From assembly GCF_002001165.1 (NCBI RefSeq), contig NZ_MUNQ01000009.1, positions 62,001-126,000 on the forward strand: a stretch of 64,000 nucleotides of DNA, written 5' to 3'. Below the pieces are notes generated by a model. That model was not told where the DNA came from, searched no databases, and saw only the letters and a list, made by a program, of their open reading frames with translations. The DNA is from Rhodanobacter sp. C05. Lineage in GTDB: Bacteria; Pseudomonadota; Gammaproteobacteria; Xanthomonadales; Rhodanobacteraceae. A program made the position numbers and the translations under genes. This document shows, in pieces, positions 63,177 to 64,000 of the stretch (position 1 is its first letter; every line of letters starts with the position of its first letter).

Positions 63177-64000
63177 TCAGTCCGTCAAGGTCGGTTGCCG
63201 CTGTGCGCAATGCGTCACGCAGCGGGCGATGGTGTCGAAGTCATGGATGCCATACCAGAACACCTTCCAGTACGGCTGCTTGAGGCAACCATCGGACTCG
63301 GCATAATAAAAAGGATTCACCGGGTTGCCGTGGCGCGAGCGCCAGAACAGCTGCGGGTTCTCCTCGCGCATCACCTGCCACACCGCGCGCCCCAGGCCCT
63401 CGCCCTGCGCATCGTCGAGCACGGCGAACTTGTCCAGATACGGTAGACCCCCCTCCTCGGTGAGGATCATCGCGGTGCGATAGTTCTCACTCACGTAGAT
63501 GCGCAGTGGCTGGGTGCGTTCGAAATAGTCCGGCACCAGCGTGCGGCCGAAACTCGACTCGATCAGCGTACGCATCCGCTCAAGGTCGATACCTTCCCAC
63601 GAGTCGAACGTCAGCACCTTCTCGCCGCGCCGCACCAGCGTTCCCGAACCCTTGTGGGTGAACAGCTCCTTGGCCAGTTCCGCCGGCCGGGTGATTGACA
63701 CCGACGAGGTCAACGGCAAGTCGGCCAGCAGGTCGGCGATCTGCTCCAGCTTCAGGCGCATGCCGCCATTGATCCACAGCTGCGCCATCAGGTGCTCGTA
63801 CTCGGTGGACAGGTTGATCGAGTCGATCAGCTTGCCCTGCTCGTCGAGCAGACCACCGGTGCCGGTGAGGAACACGATCTTGTACGGCTGCAGCACGCGC
63901 ACCAGTTCGTTGGCGGCGAAGTCGGCGTTGATGTTGAGGATCTGCCCTTCATCGGTCTCGCCGAGGCTGGCGATCACCGGGATCGAGCCGGCCCGCAGGC
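63177..64000 (-). CDS. argB: Bifunctional N-acetylglutamate kinase/synthase (ArgB fusion), 3' part only
   Basis: The visible C-terminal 274 residues hold the end of the amino-acid kinase domain ([46 protein letters not shown]) and then a vertebrate-like GNAT domain ([72 protein letters not shown]). This is the fused NAGS-K of Xanthomonadaceae, which makes and phosphorylates N-acetylglutamate and often responds to arginine. The frame is open to the window edge, so the start is outside; the GTG at 63977 is internal. Confidence 0.95.
   Translation of the reverse strand, partial: LRAGSIPVIASLGETDEGQILNINADFAANELVRVLQPYKIVFLTGTGGLLDEQGKLIDSINLSTEYEHLMAQLWINGGMRLKLEQIADLLADLPLTSSVSITRPAELAKELFTHKGSGTLVRRGEKVLTFDSWEGIDLERMRTLIESSFGRTLVPDYFERTQPLRIYVSENYRTAMILTEEGGLPYLDKFAVLDDAQGEGLGRAVWQVMREENPQLFWRSRHGNPVNPFYYAESDGCLKQPYWKVFWYGIHDFDTIARCVTHCAQRQPTLTD

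Overview
The window is GC-rich DNA from a gammaproteobacterium of the Xanthomonadaceae/Rhodanobacteraceae group (Lysobacterales). Three things point there. ArgB is fused to an acetyltransferase domain and sits in an argB-argC-argH cluster near proB-proA. A kynureninase/ACMSD locus is present. The minor-pilin/PilY1 operons and dispersed intergenic palindromes also fit. The assignment is inferred from gene content, not from a marker-gene comparison.

Layout. 1-5636: end of recB and all of recD (recC presumably lies upstream). 5751-22520: two complete, diverged, tandem copies of a type IV pilus tip/minor-pilin operon, pilV-pilW-pilX-pilY1-pilE-fimT, all on the minus strand. 22893-31857: an integrative element of about 9 kb inserted in the 3' end of a tRNA-Thr(CGU) gene and bounded by a perfect 43-bp direct repeat. 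It carries a tyrosine recombinase, a divergent pair of defence-type genes (AbiTii-domain protein and HEPN-type protein), a small set of unrecognised genes including a secreted protein, a wHTH/nuclease-like protein, two tandem paralogous HTH proteins, and many strong DNA palindromes. 31885-38390: core genes ispH, lspA, ileS and ribF (minus) and divergent rpsT. 38622-41030: Fur-type ferrous iron uptake operon feoA-feoB plus a Cys-rich small membrane protein. 41159-45109: part of the leucine/isovalerate degradation pathway (liuC, liuD, liuE). 45171-50801: amidohydrolase, acetyltransferases, a YdeI-like protein, two RcnB-like periplasmic proteins, an SDR and the EF-P paralogue EfpL/YeiP. 50908-55991: FUSC transporter, then ACMSD, a secreted protein and kynureninase. 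56054-64000: proA-proB, a GDSL esterase/acyltransferase pair, argH, argC and the 3' part of the argB/NAGS fusion.

Functional links. The two pilus operons could give alternative PilY1 tip adhesins and priming complexes: the PilY1 copies differ in length, in a Ser/Thr-rich insertion, and in an RGD tripeptide present in one only. In the element, integrase and att sites explain mobility. The AbiTii/HEPN pair shares a 365-bp divergent control region with five TGATCA palindromes and is the best candidate for an undescribed defence module. Paired TGGCACA motifs with 11-bp phasing occur near both ends of the element and look like integrase arm sites. The arginine and proline genes form two minus-strand biosynthetic blocks, with the envelope-modifying pair between them.

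Limits: all family assignments come from reading motifs by eye; no database search was run.
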